Positions 7,659-16,288 of a DNA stretch of 64,000 nt are shown here, one piece after another. The notes under the pieces were generated by a model, which was not told the DNA's origin, ran no database searches, and was given only the letters and a program-made list of their open reading frames with translations. How positions within the stretch are numbered: the stretch's first letter is position 1; every line of letters starts with the position of its first letter. The translations under genes were made by a program, and so were the position numbers. This DNA is from Secundilactobacillus collinoides DSM 20515 = JCM 1123 (GTDB lineage: Bacteria; Bacillota; Bacilli; Lactobacillales; Lactobacillaceae): NCBI RefSeq assembly GCF_001435975.1, contig NZ_AYYR01000043.1:124001-188000 (forward strand), read 5' to 3'.

Positions 7659-8465
7659 CTAGTTGGTTGGTTTTGCAAGGATAATACCAAGACCAGTATC
7701 ATCTGTATCACCATAGTACTTATCAACATAATAAATCCCAATTTGGTATCCTTTAAGTGATGCTCGTTTTGTGGCACTGTAGCCTTCTGCGTTTAGAGCC
7801 GTCTCAATTTCTTGTAGGCGTGTTGTAGTTGAACGGGTGTCCTTATAACTGTGATAAAAATAGTTGTTAGCCTTGCTTGGAATCACTGCATTACTATAGC
7901 TTTTATTAAATGTAGCGGAATCATCTGCTAACATATCACGGTTTTCAACATAGTTTGAAAGTGATAGGGATAGCGAGCTATTTGGGAAAAGCTTTAAAAC
8001 ATCTCTGGTTAGTTGCTGGGAGCTTGACTGGTTAATATAGGATTGATAATCGGAAGTCGAAGTGAATCCTTGCAGTGCGAGGTTGTTCCAAACGGCATAG
8101 TTTTTGTTATATCCCTTAGTTAAATAGCCATGCCATACGTAGCCTTCAACATTGGTTTTATTGTTAGGCGTTGAAGCAATAACAGCGTAGTAAAGTGCAC
8201 TTTTACCATTATGTTTAAGTGTGATAGCGGCAGTCGCATCCCAATTGGTATTGGGGTAATTTTTTAAATTATGGATCTTTTTTGTATGTGCTTTATTCCA
8301 TACATAGGCGCTTTGCGATTTATTAGCGGCATGATAAATTGGACGTGTCTGATAATATTCAGTATGAGTAATAGTGTAGCTACTTGCGTTAGCTTTTTTA
8401 ATGCCTGGAGTGCCGATTCCTACAAGAGCGATTGTCACAGCAAGGGCTAATTTGATTGGTTTCAT
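7659..8465 (-). CDS. Secreted wall-module protein, partner of hel3
   Basis: 268-residue exported protein of unknown function. GGGGGAGA lies 5 bases before the ATG, and residues 1-27 form a Sec signal ending KANASS. The wall-type module follows: YHAANKSQSAYVWN, HNLKNYPNTNW, YYAVIA, VEGYVWHGYLTKG. The C-terminal domain has QLTRDVLKLFPNSSLSLSLS and ends YQIGIYYV and GIILAKPTN, a pattern also present in the proteins at 8686 and 21036. It is convergent with hel3 across one terminator, the same layout as hel1 and its partner. This layout suggests bacteriocin-partner pairing, but the secreted proteins could equally be independent surface proteins. Confidence 0.78.
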   Translation of the reverse strand: MKPIKLALAVTIALVGIGTPGIKKANASSYTITHTEYYQTRPIYHAANKSQSAYVWNKAHTKKIHNLKNYPNTNWDATAAITLKHNGKSALYYAVIASTPNNKTNVEGYVWHGYLTKGYNKNYAVWNNLALQGFTSTSDYQSYINQSSSQQLTRDVLKLFPNSSLSLSLSNYVENRDMLADDSATFNKSYSNAVIPSKANNYFYHSYKDTRSTTTRLQEIETALNAEGYSATKRASLKGYQIGIYYVDKYYGDTDDTGLGIILAKPTN

Positions 8466-8544
8466 GTTGTCTCCCCCAAAAAGGTAAATTGTAGTTTAAT
8501 ATTGTTCATTATAGTCTCTTGTTATTATGGTTCAAGCTTTTCTG

Positions 8545-8604
8545 ATTAATTTAACTGGTTGCTATAACTCAAAGTGCGCTTGAGTTAATGTTAATTTAAA
8601 GTAG
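8545..8604 (+). pseudogene. Remnant of the 3' end of the 5126 gene
   Basis: These bases match the last 20 codons of the gene ending at 5764 (ATTAAT, then ACTGGT, TATAACTC and TTAATTTAAAGTAG), but an in-frame TGA breaks the frame. It is followed by the duplicated terminator. It marks the left edge of a duplicated block that also carried the following secreted gene. Confidence 0.75.
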
Positions 8605-8614
8605 TTTGATCATT

Positions 8615-8654
8615 AAAAAGAGACTGTCCATATGTTTGTGGACAGTCTCTTTTT
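8615..8654. terminator. Duplicate bidirectional terminator
   Basis: Same hairpin as 5775-5812, with one extra A and one extra T at its edges. It ends the minus-strand gene at 8686. Confidence 0.9.
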
Positions 8655-8685
8655 AATTGGTTTAATTTGACTAAACGATGGCTAA

Positions 8686-9486
8686 TTACTTTTCTATACC
8701 AGTAATGAATCCTTGTTCCATCATGCCATCTGCCCAGGAGTGAAACGTGAAGTTATCAAGATCAGTACCAATCACTAATTTTTGGTTTCTTTTACTAGTA
8801 GTGTACCCATTTGCTAGAAGCAGTGATTTGATTTTGGCGTATCGTTGTGAAGTGGACGTACTATTAGCTGTATTCAGGTAGACATCTAACGTACTAATGC
8901 GGTTGATTGATTGAATATTAGTAATGTTAAAAGTGTTCTGATTAACTTTTAGTGCTGCCCGAGACAGGTCAAGCGAAACCGTGCTATTAGGAAAGAGCGC
9001 TAATACTTTTCTTGTTAATGCCTGCGAGGGGGATTTTTTGATGTAGGCTTGGTATTCTTTTGAGGTGTCAAAGTAGAAAATGCTTTCATTATTGATTAAC
9101 TGGTAGTTTGGATTATGTCCCTTTGCCAAGTAGTTGTGCCAAACATAGCCACCAGGTAATTTGGTATCTTTTTCAGGCGATAGTGGGATGACATGGTAAT
9201 AGACCGCCTTTTTCCCGTTATGACTGAACGTGGTAATGGCATTAACTGTGTAAGTTGTCGCCGGATGATTTTTTAAATTATAACGAACCTTAGTGTGGTT
9301 AAGGTTCCATACAGAGATTGACTTACTAGTATTGGTAGCATGGTATAGTAATGGTGTACGTTCGCCAGATTTGGTATAAGTTGTTTTTACGGTTTTATAG
9401 ACGCTTGCGTGCGCCTGATTTGGAATTGTTAAGCATAAACCGACAGTACATAGTGCAATTAGAATTGATAATTTTTTAAATTTCAT
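8686..9486 (-). CDS. Secreted wall-module protein (intact paralogue of the 5856 remnant)
   Basis: 266-residue exported protein, function unknown. GAGGGGAGC precedes the ATG. The signal peptide is MKFKKLSILIALCTVGLCL, with cleavage near AHAS. Residues about 45-125 hold the module YHATNTSKSISVWN, YNLKNHPATTY, KKAVYYHVI, GGYVWHNYLAKG. The C-terminal domain has SPSQALTRKVLALFPNST and ends SWADGMMEQGFITGIEK, identical over 17 residues to the truncated copy. It is the only wall-module gene here not facing a helveticin gene directly; its former partner may be the hel3 region of the duplicated unit. The high Lys, Asn and Ser content and AT-rich codons match the rest of this island and differ from the GC-richer gltD next door. 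Confidence 0.75.
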   Translation of the reverse strand: MKFKKLSILIALCTVGLCLTIPNQAHASVYKTVKTTYTKSGERTPLLYHATNTSKSISVWNLNHTKVRYNLKNHPATTYTVNAITTFSHNGKKAVYYHVIPLSPEKDTKLPGGYVWHNYLAKGHNPNYQLINNESIFYFDTSKEYQAYIKKSPSQALTRKVLALFPNSTVSLDLSRAALKVNQNTFNITNIQSINRISTLDVYLNTANSTSTSQRYAKIKSLLLANGYTTSKRNQKLVIGTDLDNFTFHSWADGMMEQGFITGIEK

Positions 9487-9652
9487 AGTTAAATGCTCCC
9501 CTCGTTTAGTTTAGTATATCGCATCGGCTGTAGCTCATACATTAGAAAATGTATTGACAGTTGTTGCAGACAACGTAGGGAACGATGCGTGCGGTATATG
9601 ATTTAATGAGCAGCGAACATTCTTTACTACATAGCTTCAAAGCTACACTAAA

Positions 9653-9668
9653 AGTTTCACGTGAAACA
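9653..9668. promoter_or_regulatory. parS-like ParB binding site
   Basis: AGTTTCACGTGAAACA matches the bacterial parS consensus TGTTTCACGTGAAACA at 15 of 16 positions. It lies in the gap between the helveticin island and gltD. parS sites nucleate ParB and SMC loading near the replication origin. Confidence 0.7.
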
Positions 9669-9721
9669 ATGGTGTGCATTACAATTACTTTAGACTCTTA
9701 CCGACAAATAAACGGCACAGT

Positions 9722-9762
9722 AAAAGAGACCAGCAACCCAATACAGGCTGCTAGTCTCTTTT
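9722..9762 (-). terminator. Terminator of the gltBD operon
   Basis: The hairpin AAAAGAGACCAGCA ... TGCTAGTCTCTTTT lies just past the gltD stop codon and has A/T runs on both sides. Confidence 0.85.
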
Positions 9763-9777
9763 GCGTATCCATAAGAA

Positions 9778-11214
9778 TCAATCCACAGCGACCGATGCCA
9801 TCTTAAGCGAGGCATCGACCTTTTCAGCACAGGTTCGGCCTTCATAGACGCCCCAGATCACGAGGCTTGGACCGCGGCGGCAATCGCCTGCGACGTAGAT
9901 CTGGCTGTCGTTGGTTGTGTAATCGTCGTGGCACTCGGTGATGTTGAACGCGTCAAATAACCACTGTTCTGCGCCTGTGAAGCCCATGGCGAGGAGGATC
10001 AGGTCAACATCGATGCGCTTTTCGGTGCCCTTGATCGGTTTGAAGTCCGGCCCCACCTCGCTGATCTCTGCAGCGGTAACGTGGCCGTTCTTGCCGAACA
10101 CCTGCGTGGCTGTTGCCGAGTAGCTGGTGACGTCGCCAAACAACGACTGGGCTTCCAGCTGACCGTAACCGTGCTTTTTGACCATCGGCCACTCAGGCCA
10201 CTGGTTCTGCGGGGTACGCTCGTCCGGCAACGCTGGGTTAATCTCCAGCTGAGTGATGCCGGCTGCGCCCTGACGGATGACGGTACCGATACAGTCGTTT
10301 CCTGTATCACCACCCCCGAGGACGAGGACGTGCTTGCCCTGGAGTTCCGTGGTGGCACGGGTTCCGTTTTTCAGGACGTGCTGCATCGTGGTCTTCAGGT
10401 ATTCGGCAGCCTGGTGCACACCGTCGAGGTCGCGACCCGGGACGTTGAGCTCCCGTGCTTGGCGGGCACCCGTACAGATGATGACCCGATCGAAGTCCTG
10501 CTTTAGATCGTCAGCCGAAATGTCCTTGCCGACTTCAGTGTTGGCGACCAGCTTAACGCCAATTTGTTTCAGGGCGTCAAAACGGCGGTCAACCACTTTC
10601 TTAGGCAGCTTCATGTTGGGAATGCCGTACATTAGGAAGCCGCCGAACCGGTCGTCGCGTTCGAAGATGGTGACGGAGTGCCCGAGCTGGTTCAGTCGCC
10701 AGGCGGCTGAGATGCCAGCGGGGCCGCTGCCAATCACGGCAATTTTCTTGCCGGTACGATGGTTCGGCTTGCCGGAGTCCACCACCCAACCGTTTTCGAA
10801 GGCTTTTTCGATGATGAATTTTTCGTTGTTGCGAATGGTGATGCCGGGGCCGTTCAGTGCCTGAACGCAGGCGACTTCGCAGGGGGCAGGGCACACCCGT
10901 CCGGTCATATCGGGCAGGTAGTTGGTCCGAGTGAGGCGTTCAAAAGCGCGTTTGTCCTCGTTTTCGTAAACCATGTCGTTCCATTCGGGAATCAGGTTGT
11001 CGTTGGGACAGCCGCTGACAGCGCGGTTGCCGGCGTAGAAAAGTCCGTGGTGACAAAATGGGATTCCGCAGTTCATGCAGCGAGCGGCCTGCTGGCGACG
11101 TTCAGCGTCGTCGAGGTCCAGTTCCATGATGTTAAAGTCCTTGATACGTTCAGGAATAGGACGCATGGGATTGTCTTTACGATCGTATTTTAAGAAACCA
11201 TTTGGATCTGCCAT
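9778..11214 (-). CDS. gltD: Glutamate synthase (NADPH), small subunit
   Basis: 478 residues, the usual length. It passes electrons from NADPH through FAD and iron-sulfur clusters to GltB, which forms two glutamates from glutamine and 2-oxoglutarate. N-terminal cysteines for the clusters are visible (ARCMNCGIPFC, then SGCPND, then GRVCPAPCEVACV). The FAD Rossmann motif IGSGPAGISAA and the NADPH motif LGGGDTGND follow, and the C-terminal FAD segment is VAGDCRRGPSLVIWG. It starts 11 bases after gltB and shares its transcript. It is much more GC-rich than the adjacent helveticin island, a sharp composition boundary at about 9.7 kb. Confidence 0.95.
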   Translation of the reverse strand: MADPNGFLKYDRKDNPMRPIPERIKDFNIMELDLDDAERRQQAARCMNCGIPFCHHGLFYAGNRAVSGCPNDNLIPEWNDMVYENEDKRAFERLTRTNYLPDMTGRVCPAPCEVACVQALNGPGITIRNNEKFIIEKAFENGWVVDSGKPNHRTGKKIAVIGSGPAGISAAWRLNQLGHSVTIFERDDRFGGFLMYGIPNMKLPKKVVDRRFDALKQIGVKLVANTEVGKDISADDLKQDFDRVIICTGARQARELNVPGRDLDGVHQAAEYLKTTMQHVLKNGTRATTELQGKHVLVLGGGDTGNDCIGTVIRQGAAGITQLEINPALPDERTPQNQWPEWPMVKKHGYGQLEAQSLFGDVTSYSATATQVFGKNGHVTAAEISEVGPDFKPIKGTEKRIDVDLILLAMGFTGAEQWLFDAFNITECHDDYTTNDSQIYVAGDCRRGPSLVIWGVYEGRTCAEKVDASLKMASVAVD

Positions 11215-11225
11215 GTTCAGTCCTC

Positions 11226-14200
11226 CTATTTCTGGTCGTTAGTGGCAGCGAAGAAGGCCTTTGAAACAACTTGGTCTTCTGGAATGCCATCTTTTTGATA
11301 CTTAGCAATCAGGTCGCGCATCTTATGGAAGTCGCGTGGGTAAACCTTGATGAAGTTTTGTTTCTGGTTATCCCAGTCATCAAGAATCTGCTTGGCCTGA
11401 GCCGAGTTCGTGAAGTAGTAATGGCGTGAGATGAGATCTTTCAATTCGCTGTCATCGTCTGATTCGCCTAGTTTGTAGAGGTCCACGAGGCCCTGGTTGC
11501 ACTTGGACTTGAAATCGTGGGTCCAGTCGTAGACGTAGGCAACACCGCCTGACATCCCAGCAGCGAAGTTTCGACCCGTGCGGCCAAGGATGACGGCAAC
11601 ACCACCGGTCATGTACTCACAACCGTTGTTGCCGATGCCTTCAACCACGACCTTGGCCCCGGAGTTTCGAACGGCGAACCGTTCACCAGCGCGGCCGTTG
11701 AAGTAGGCTTCACCACTGGTAGCACCAAAGCAGGCCACGTTACCGATAATGGGCGAGTGGGCGTAGAGGTCCTGTGCTTGTTTTGGCGCAGCAACAATCA
11801 AACGACCGCCAGAAAGCCCCTTGCCGGCGTAGTCGTTAGCTTCACCGGTGAGTTTGAGTTCCTGGCCTTGGGTAATAAAGGCGCCGAAGGATTGACCAGC
11901 TGTGCCCTTATAGCTGAACTTCATTCGGCCAGGTTTTAGACCGTCGTTACCAAAGTGGCTGGCGATCCAGCCACCCATGCGGGCACCGACAGTTCGTTGC
12001 GTGTTGTTGATTGGCAGTTCGACTGCCGTTTCAGTATCAGCCTGCAGACTCGTTTCAGCAAACTTGTCCAAATCAGGCCAGTCATACTTGGCTTTGAACG
12101 GATCGGTGACCTTACGTTCGATCGGGATGGTCTTTTGAATCAGGCGATCGTAGTTTAGGGTCTTGGCCTTACCAGCAGGTACGTAACGCGGTGTTAAATG
12201 TTCACCATGACCCACCATTTGGTCCACGGTCCGGTATCCAAGTTTGGCCATTGTTTCTCGCAGGTCTTGAGCCAAAAACCGCATCATATTTTCCACGTAC
12301 TCTGGCTTACCGGCATAGAGACGGCGCAGGTCTGGATTTTGGGTGGTGATGCCTACAGGGCAGGTGTTTAAGTTACACTTGCGCATCATGATACAACCGA
12401 TCGAGACCATCGTTAGGGTGGCAAAACTAAATTCTTCGGCGCCCAACATGATGGCCACAGCAATGTCGCGACCGGTCATGAGTTTCCCATCCACTTCCAG
12501 CGTGGTGCGTTGGCGTAGGTTGTTCATTGCCAGCGTCTGGTGGGCATCAGCGAGTCCCATTTCCCATGGGAGTCCACAGTCACGGGTAGAATTCCGCGGT
12601 GCGGCCCCGGTACCGCCATCGTAACCGGCGATAACCACGGTGTTCGCGCCCGCTTTAACAACCCCGGTAGCAATTGTGCCGACACCGGTCGAGGAAACGA
12701 GCTTCACGTTGATTTTGGCATAGGGGTTAACCTGCTTGAGGTCGTAAATCAATTGAGCCAAGTCTTCAATGGAGTAGATATCATGGTGAGGCGGCGGAGA
12801 AATCAGCTGCACGCCGGCAATTGAGCCCCGGATACTTGCAACCCATGGGTAAGCTTTTTTAGCGGGCAGTTGGCCACCTTCGCCGGGTTTAGCCCCCTGC
12901 GCCATTTTAATTTGAATCTCTTCGGCACTCATCAAGTATTCGGTATTCACACCGAACCGCGCTGTTGAGACCTGCTTGATCTTACTGTTGCGGTTTTCAC
13001 CGTCAGCGCCGATCTTAAACCGTTTGCGATTTTCGCCACCTTCACCAGAGTTGCTGCGGGCACCGAGTCGGTTCATGGCGATGGCAATCGTTTCGTGAGC
13101 TTCCTCTGAGAGCGCACCGAAACTCATGGCACCAGACTTGAACCGTTTAACGATAGCGCTGACTGGTTCGACTTCACTGATTGGCACGGCCTTGTTACCG
13201 GCCTTGTTGATCTGCCACATGGAGCGCAACGTTACTGGGTTATCTAGCGATTCCTTTTCCATAGCTTTCGCGTAGGTCTTGTACTCGTCATAGTCGCCCG
13301 AACGGACAGCCTTTTGGAACCGATAGATGGACATTGGGTTGTACAGGTGCGCCTCGCCGTCTTCCTTGAACTGGAAGCTCCCGCCGGATGGCAGGTCATC
13401 GATGGCGTGGTTGCTGTAAATATCGTCGTAGTGACGCTTAGTTTCGTTTTCGATCTGGTCGAGAGAAATCCCGCCCAACCGACTAGGGGTACCGGTAAAG
13501 TACTGGTTGACTACATCGTCAGCGAGACCGACTGCTTCAAACAACTGGGCGCCTTGGTATCCGGCAACCGTTGAGATCCCCATTCGGCTCATGATCTTAA
13601 TGATGCCCTTGGTTCCGGCATCGCAGTAGGTGTCAATTTTGTCGCCAAGCCCGCGTTCCTTTAAAGTTGCAAAGGCGCCATATGGGTGAATGGCAGCAGC
13701 ACCGTAACCGACAAGGCAGGCGAAGTGGTGAATTTCACAGGCTTCACCGGTGTCGGCAACGATGGACGCATCGGTGCCTTTACCCTGTCGAACCAGGTCA
13801 TTATGCAGCCCGGCAACCGCAAGCAGGATCGGAATGGTCAGTTGCCCCTTCTTAGCGTGCTGGTCGGAGAGAATCAGGATAGTGGCGCCGTTGTCGATAG
13901 CATTCTCGGCCTGCTTAAACAGGTCATCTAACGCATGGGCCAATCGGTTTGGCCGGTCGGTGATGTCGTATGCTAATGAAAGGGTCGCGACCTTCAGTGC
14001 TGGCAGGTCCAGACTTGTGAGTTTCGCAAAATCCCGGTCATTGAGCAACGGTGTTTCAATCTTTAATTTTTGACAGTTATCCGCTTCGTCTTTGGTGATG
14101 TCGGTATCCCGCCCAAGGAACAGGGTGGTACTAATCACGACTTTTTCACGCAACGGGTCAATTGGCGGGTTGGTGACTTGAGCGAAGGACTGCTTAAAGT

Positions 14201-15692
14201 AGGTAAATAGTGACTCAGCTTTTTTGCTCAAGACTGCAAGCGGTGAGTCAAAGCCCATAGCAACGGTGGGGTCACCGCCATTTTTGGCCATGGGAATCAC
14301 CGCCGTCTTGATAGCTTCATAGGTGTAACCATAGCGACGCCACAATTGTTGCAAGGCTGCGTCACTAATTTCAGCATCGGCCTTTACTTCGGGCAGGGTG
14401 TCGAGGGCTAACCGGTTACCCGTTAACCATTGCTGGTACGGGTGGGCGTTAGCATATTTTTTCTTTAATTCTTCAGTCTTATAGAGTTTGCCGGTGCTGG
14501 TATCTACCAACAACATTTCTGCAGGTGACAGGATCCCCTTATCGGCAATGTCGCCGGGGTCGATGTCAACCACGCCGGATTCAGAAGCGACGACTAGGAG
14601 GTTATCCTTAGTCAGCGTGTACCGTGATGGTCGCAGACCATTTCGGTCCAAAAAGGCGCCGACTTGGATACCATCGGTGAAACACAGCGCGGCTGGGCCG
14701 TCCCATGGTGCCATGAAGGTGGCATTGTATTCGTCAAACGAGCGTTGCTGTTTCGGCAGCTTGGCATCTGGTCCCCAAGCTTCAGGAATCATCATCATGA
14801 GCGCCTGCGGAATATCGCGACCGTGACGGTAGAGATATTCCATACAGTTTTCTAGCTTCGCAGAGTCAGAATCGTCCTCATCGTAAATTTCAATGCCGTG
14901 ACTCGTCATCCAGTTTTCAGCACCCTTTAAGGTATTGATTTCACCGTTATGGGCAAGAAAACGGAATGGTTGGGCCCGGTTCCAGCTTGGAAACGTGTTG
15001 GTCGAGAATCGTGAGTGAATCAGGCAGATACAGCTCGCCATCGTCTCATCATGCAGGTCAGGATAGAACAGGCCGACTTGATAGGCGTGCAGCATCCCCT
15101 TGTACACGATGGTCCGACTTGATAACGAACAAATTGACAGCGCTTCTGCATCATAAGTCTTCTCCAGTTGGCGACGCAGATGGTAAAGACGGTCTTCAAA
15201 CGGGCGGCCGGCAGCACTGTCATACGGGCGCTGGATGATGACTTGAATGAAGCTCGGCATGGTTTGTTGTGCCGTTGGGCCGCAGTTTTCGTACACAAAC
15301 GGTACGTTACGGGTCCACAGCACTTGAAAACCAGCGTCGCTAATTTGTTGGGTCACAGCTTTTAGCAAGATATCGCGGGCCTGTTCGTCGTGTGGCAAAA
15401 AGAACTGGCCAACCGCATAATCACCCACGTCAGGCAGGGCTAGGCCCACCTGTTTCATCTGGTTTCTAAAAAAGGGGTCTGGCATGGCCATCAGAATTCC
15501 GGCACCGTCACCAGTGTCTGGTTCTGCACCGGTCCCGCCACGGTGATTCATCCGTTGCAGCATCGTTAGTGCTTTTTCAACGAGATCGTGACTGGCACGA
15601 CCATCGACTTGGGTAATAAAACCCATCCCACACGCATCATGTTCAAAGCGCGGGTCGTACATCAGCTTCTCTTGTGAAGTTGGGTTTTGCAT
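11226..15692 (-). CDS. gltB: Glutamate synthase, large subunit
   Basis: 1488 residues, full length for bacterial GOGAT. The Ntn-type glutaminase domain opens after a 20-residue propeptide with the catalytic Cys21 (EHDACGMGF). The central FMN-binding domain carries GAMSFGALSEEAHE and GANTVVIAGYDGGTGA. The 3Fe-4S cysteines are in CNLNTCPVGI at about residue 1100. The C-terminal beta-helix repeats are GGRLIV, NVACFGATSGEAYFNGRAGERF and CEYMTGG. It makes glutamate from glutamine and 2-oxoglutarate with GltD. The ATG at 15692 has AGGTG upstream. GOGAT is absent from many lactobacilli, so its retention suggests growth on ammonium or glutamine. No gltC-type LysR gene is adjacent. Confidence 0.96.
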   Translation of the reverse strand: MQNPTSQEKLMYDPRFEHDACGMGFITQVDGRASHDLVEKALTMLQRMNHRGGTGAEPDTGDGAGILMAMPDPFFRNQMKQVGLALPDVGDYAVGQFFLPHDEQARDILLKAVTQQISDAGFQVLWTRNVPFVYENCGPTAQQTMPSFIQVIIQRPYDSAAGRPFEDRLYHLRRQLEKTYDAEALSICSLSSRTIVYKGMLHAYQVGLFYPDLHDETMASCICLIHSRFSTNTFPSWNRAQPFRFLAHNGEINTLKGAENWMTSHGIEIYDEDDSDSAKLENCMEYLYRHGRDIPQALMMMIPEAWGPDAKLPKQQRSFDEYNATFMAPWDGPAALCFTDGIQVGAFLDRNGLRPSRYTLTKDNLLVVASESGVVDIDPGDIADKGILSPAEMLLVDTSTGKLYKTEELKKKYANAHPYQQWLTGNRLALDTLPEVKADAEISDAALQQLWRRYGYTYEAIKTAVIPMAKNGGDPTVAMGFDSPLAVLSKKAESLFTYFKQSFAQVTNPPIDPLREKVVISTTLFLGRDTDITKDEADNCQKLKIETPLLNDRDFAKLTSLDLPALKVATLSLAYDITDRPNRLAHALDDLFKQAENAIDNGATILILSDQHAKKGQLTIPILLAVAGLHNDLVRQGKGTDASIVADTGEACEIHHFACLVGYGAAAIHPYGAFATLKERGLGDKIDTYCDAGTKGIIKIMSRMGISTVAGYQGAQLFEAVGLADDVVNQYFTGTPSRLGGISLDQIENETKRHYDDIYSNHAIDDLPSGGSFQFKEDGEAHLYNPMSIYRFQKAVRSGDYDEYKTYAKAMEKESLDNPVTLRSMWQINKAGNKAVPISEVEPVSAIVKRFKSGAMSFGALSEEAHETIAIAMNRLGARSNSGEGGENRKRFKIGADGENRNSKIKQVSTARFGVNTEYLMSAEEIQIKMAQGAKPGEGGQLPAKKAYPWVASIRGSIAGVQLISPPPHHDIYSIEDLAQLIYDLKQVNPYAKINVKLVSSTGVGTIATGVVKAGANTVVIAGYDGGTGAAPRNSTRDCGLPWEMGLADAHQTLAMNNLRQRTTLEVDGKLMTGRDIAVAIMLGAEEFSFATLTMVSIGCIMMRKCNLNTCPVGITTQNPDLRRLYAGKPEYVENMMRFLAQDLRETMAKLGYRTVDQMVGHGEHLTPRYVPAGKAKTLNYDRLIQKTIPIERKVTDPFKAKYDWPDLDKFAETSLQADTETAVELPINNTQRTVGARMGGWIASHFGNDGLKPGRMKFSYKGTAGQSFGAFITQGQELKLTGEANDYAGKGLSGGRLIVAAPKQAQDLYAHSPIIGNVACFGATSGEAYFNGRAGERFAVRNSGAKVVVEGIGNNGCEYMTGGVAVILGRTGRNFAAGMSGGVAYVYDWTHDFKSKCNQGLVDLYKLGESDDDSELKDLISRHYYFTNSAQAKQILDDWDNQKQNFIKVYPRDFHKMRDLIAKYQKDGIPEDQVVSKAFFAATNDQK

Positions 15693-15755
15693 TTAAGAAC
15701 ACCTACTTTTAATGAACAGTCTCAATTTTTTTGAAATCAGGATAGTTTTTGAAAT

Positions 15756-15776
15756 ATATTCTAATGATATTCTAAT
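15756..15776 (-). promoter_or_regulatory. Direct repeat in the gltB upstream region
   Basis: ATATTCTAAT occurs twice with an 11-base period (15756-15765 and 15767-15776), about 65 bases before gltB. Spacing of one helical turn suggests an operator for the gltBD operon. The regulator is unknown. Confidence 0.4.
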
Positions 15777-16198
15777 CTAGTCTGCATTACAATGCTTTTT
15801 GCTAATAATTTTGAGAATTTATGCAGGGTAGTTCGTGTTTTAGTTCACGTTTTCGTGTTACTTTGCTGTTGGCATTGGTTATACAGTTAAAATTAATACT
15901 GCTCCACATCACCGCAGTTCTGGATTTCTTCGGTGCGGTACCTGGTCATGGGATGTTTTTATGCATTTCCTATCAGTAAGGCTCATGTTATTCTCATTTA
16001 ACTGGGTGGTTATGGTGAATTTACTGCGAAGTCAGTAAATAATTACTTACTTGTTGATGGAATATTCACGATATATACATATATGATATTCATTCGTCTC
16101 ACACGTGAGTATCGGCCAAAGTGCGGTCGTCACTCGCATTAACCGAACACCGTGCCAAATCGCGAAACAGAACACCCATTTTCAGTCATTATCTGGCC
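15777..16198. other. Intergenic region between hom and gltB
   Basis: No convincing gene is seen. On the minus strand 16151-16170 carries CTGTTTCGCGATTTGGCACG, one copy of a dispersed intergenic sequence also found near 19390 and 25335. Around 16071-16093 there is an AT-rich alternating stretch (ATATATACATATATGATA). Confidence 0.5.
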
Positions 16199-16240
16199 AA
16201 AATAAAAACGCTCCCAAGCAGTTAACCTGGGAAGCGAAAG
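16199..16240 (-). terminator. Terminator of hom
   Basis: On the minus strand CGCTTCCCAGG ... TTGGGAGCG is followed by TTTTTATTTT. It lies 50-90 bases past the hom stop codon. Confidence 0.8.
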
Positions 16241-16288
16241 TAACACGTTATAGTGTTACGAAAAGATACATATTATATAGAAGAAACA

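Noticed and set aside
9585-9806. 73-codon plus-strand open frame upstream of gltD
   Set aside because: It covers a parS-like site and the gltBD terminator hairpin, has no ribosome site, and shows no protein-like motif.
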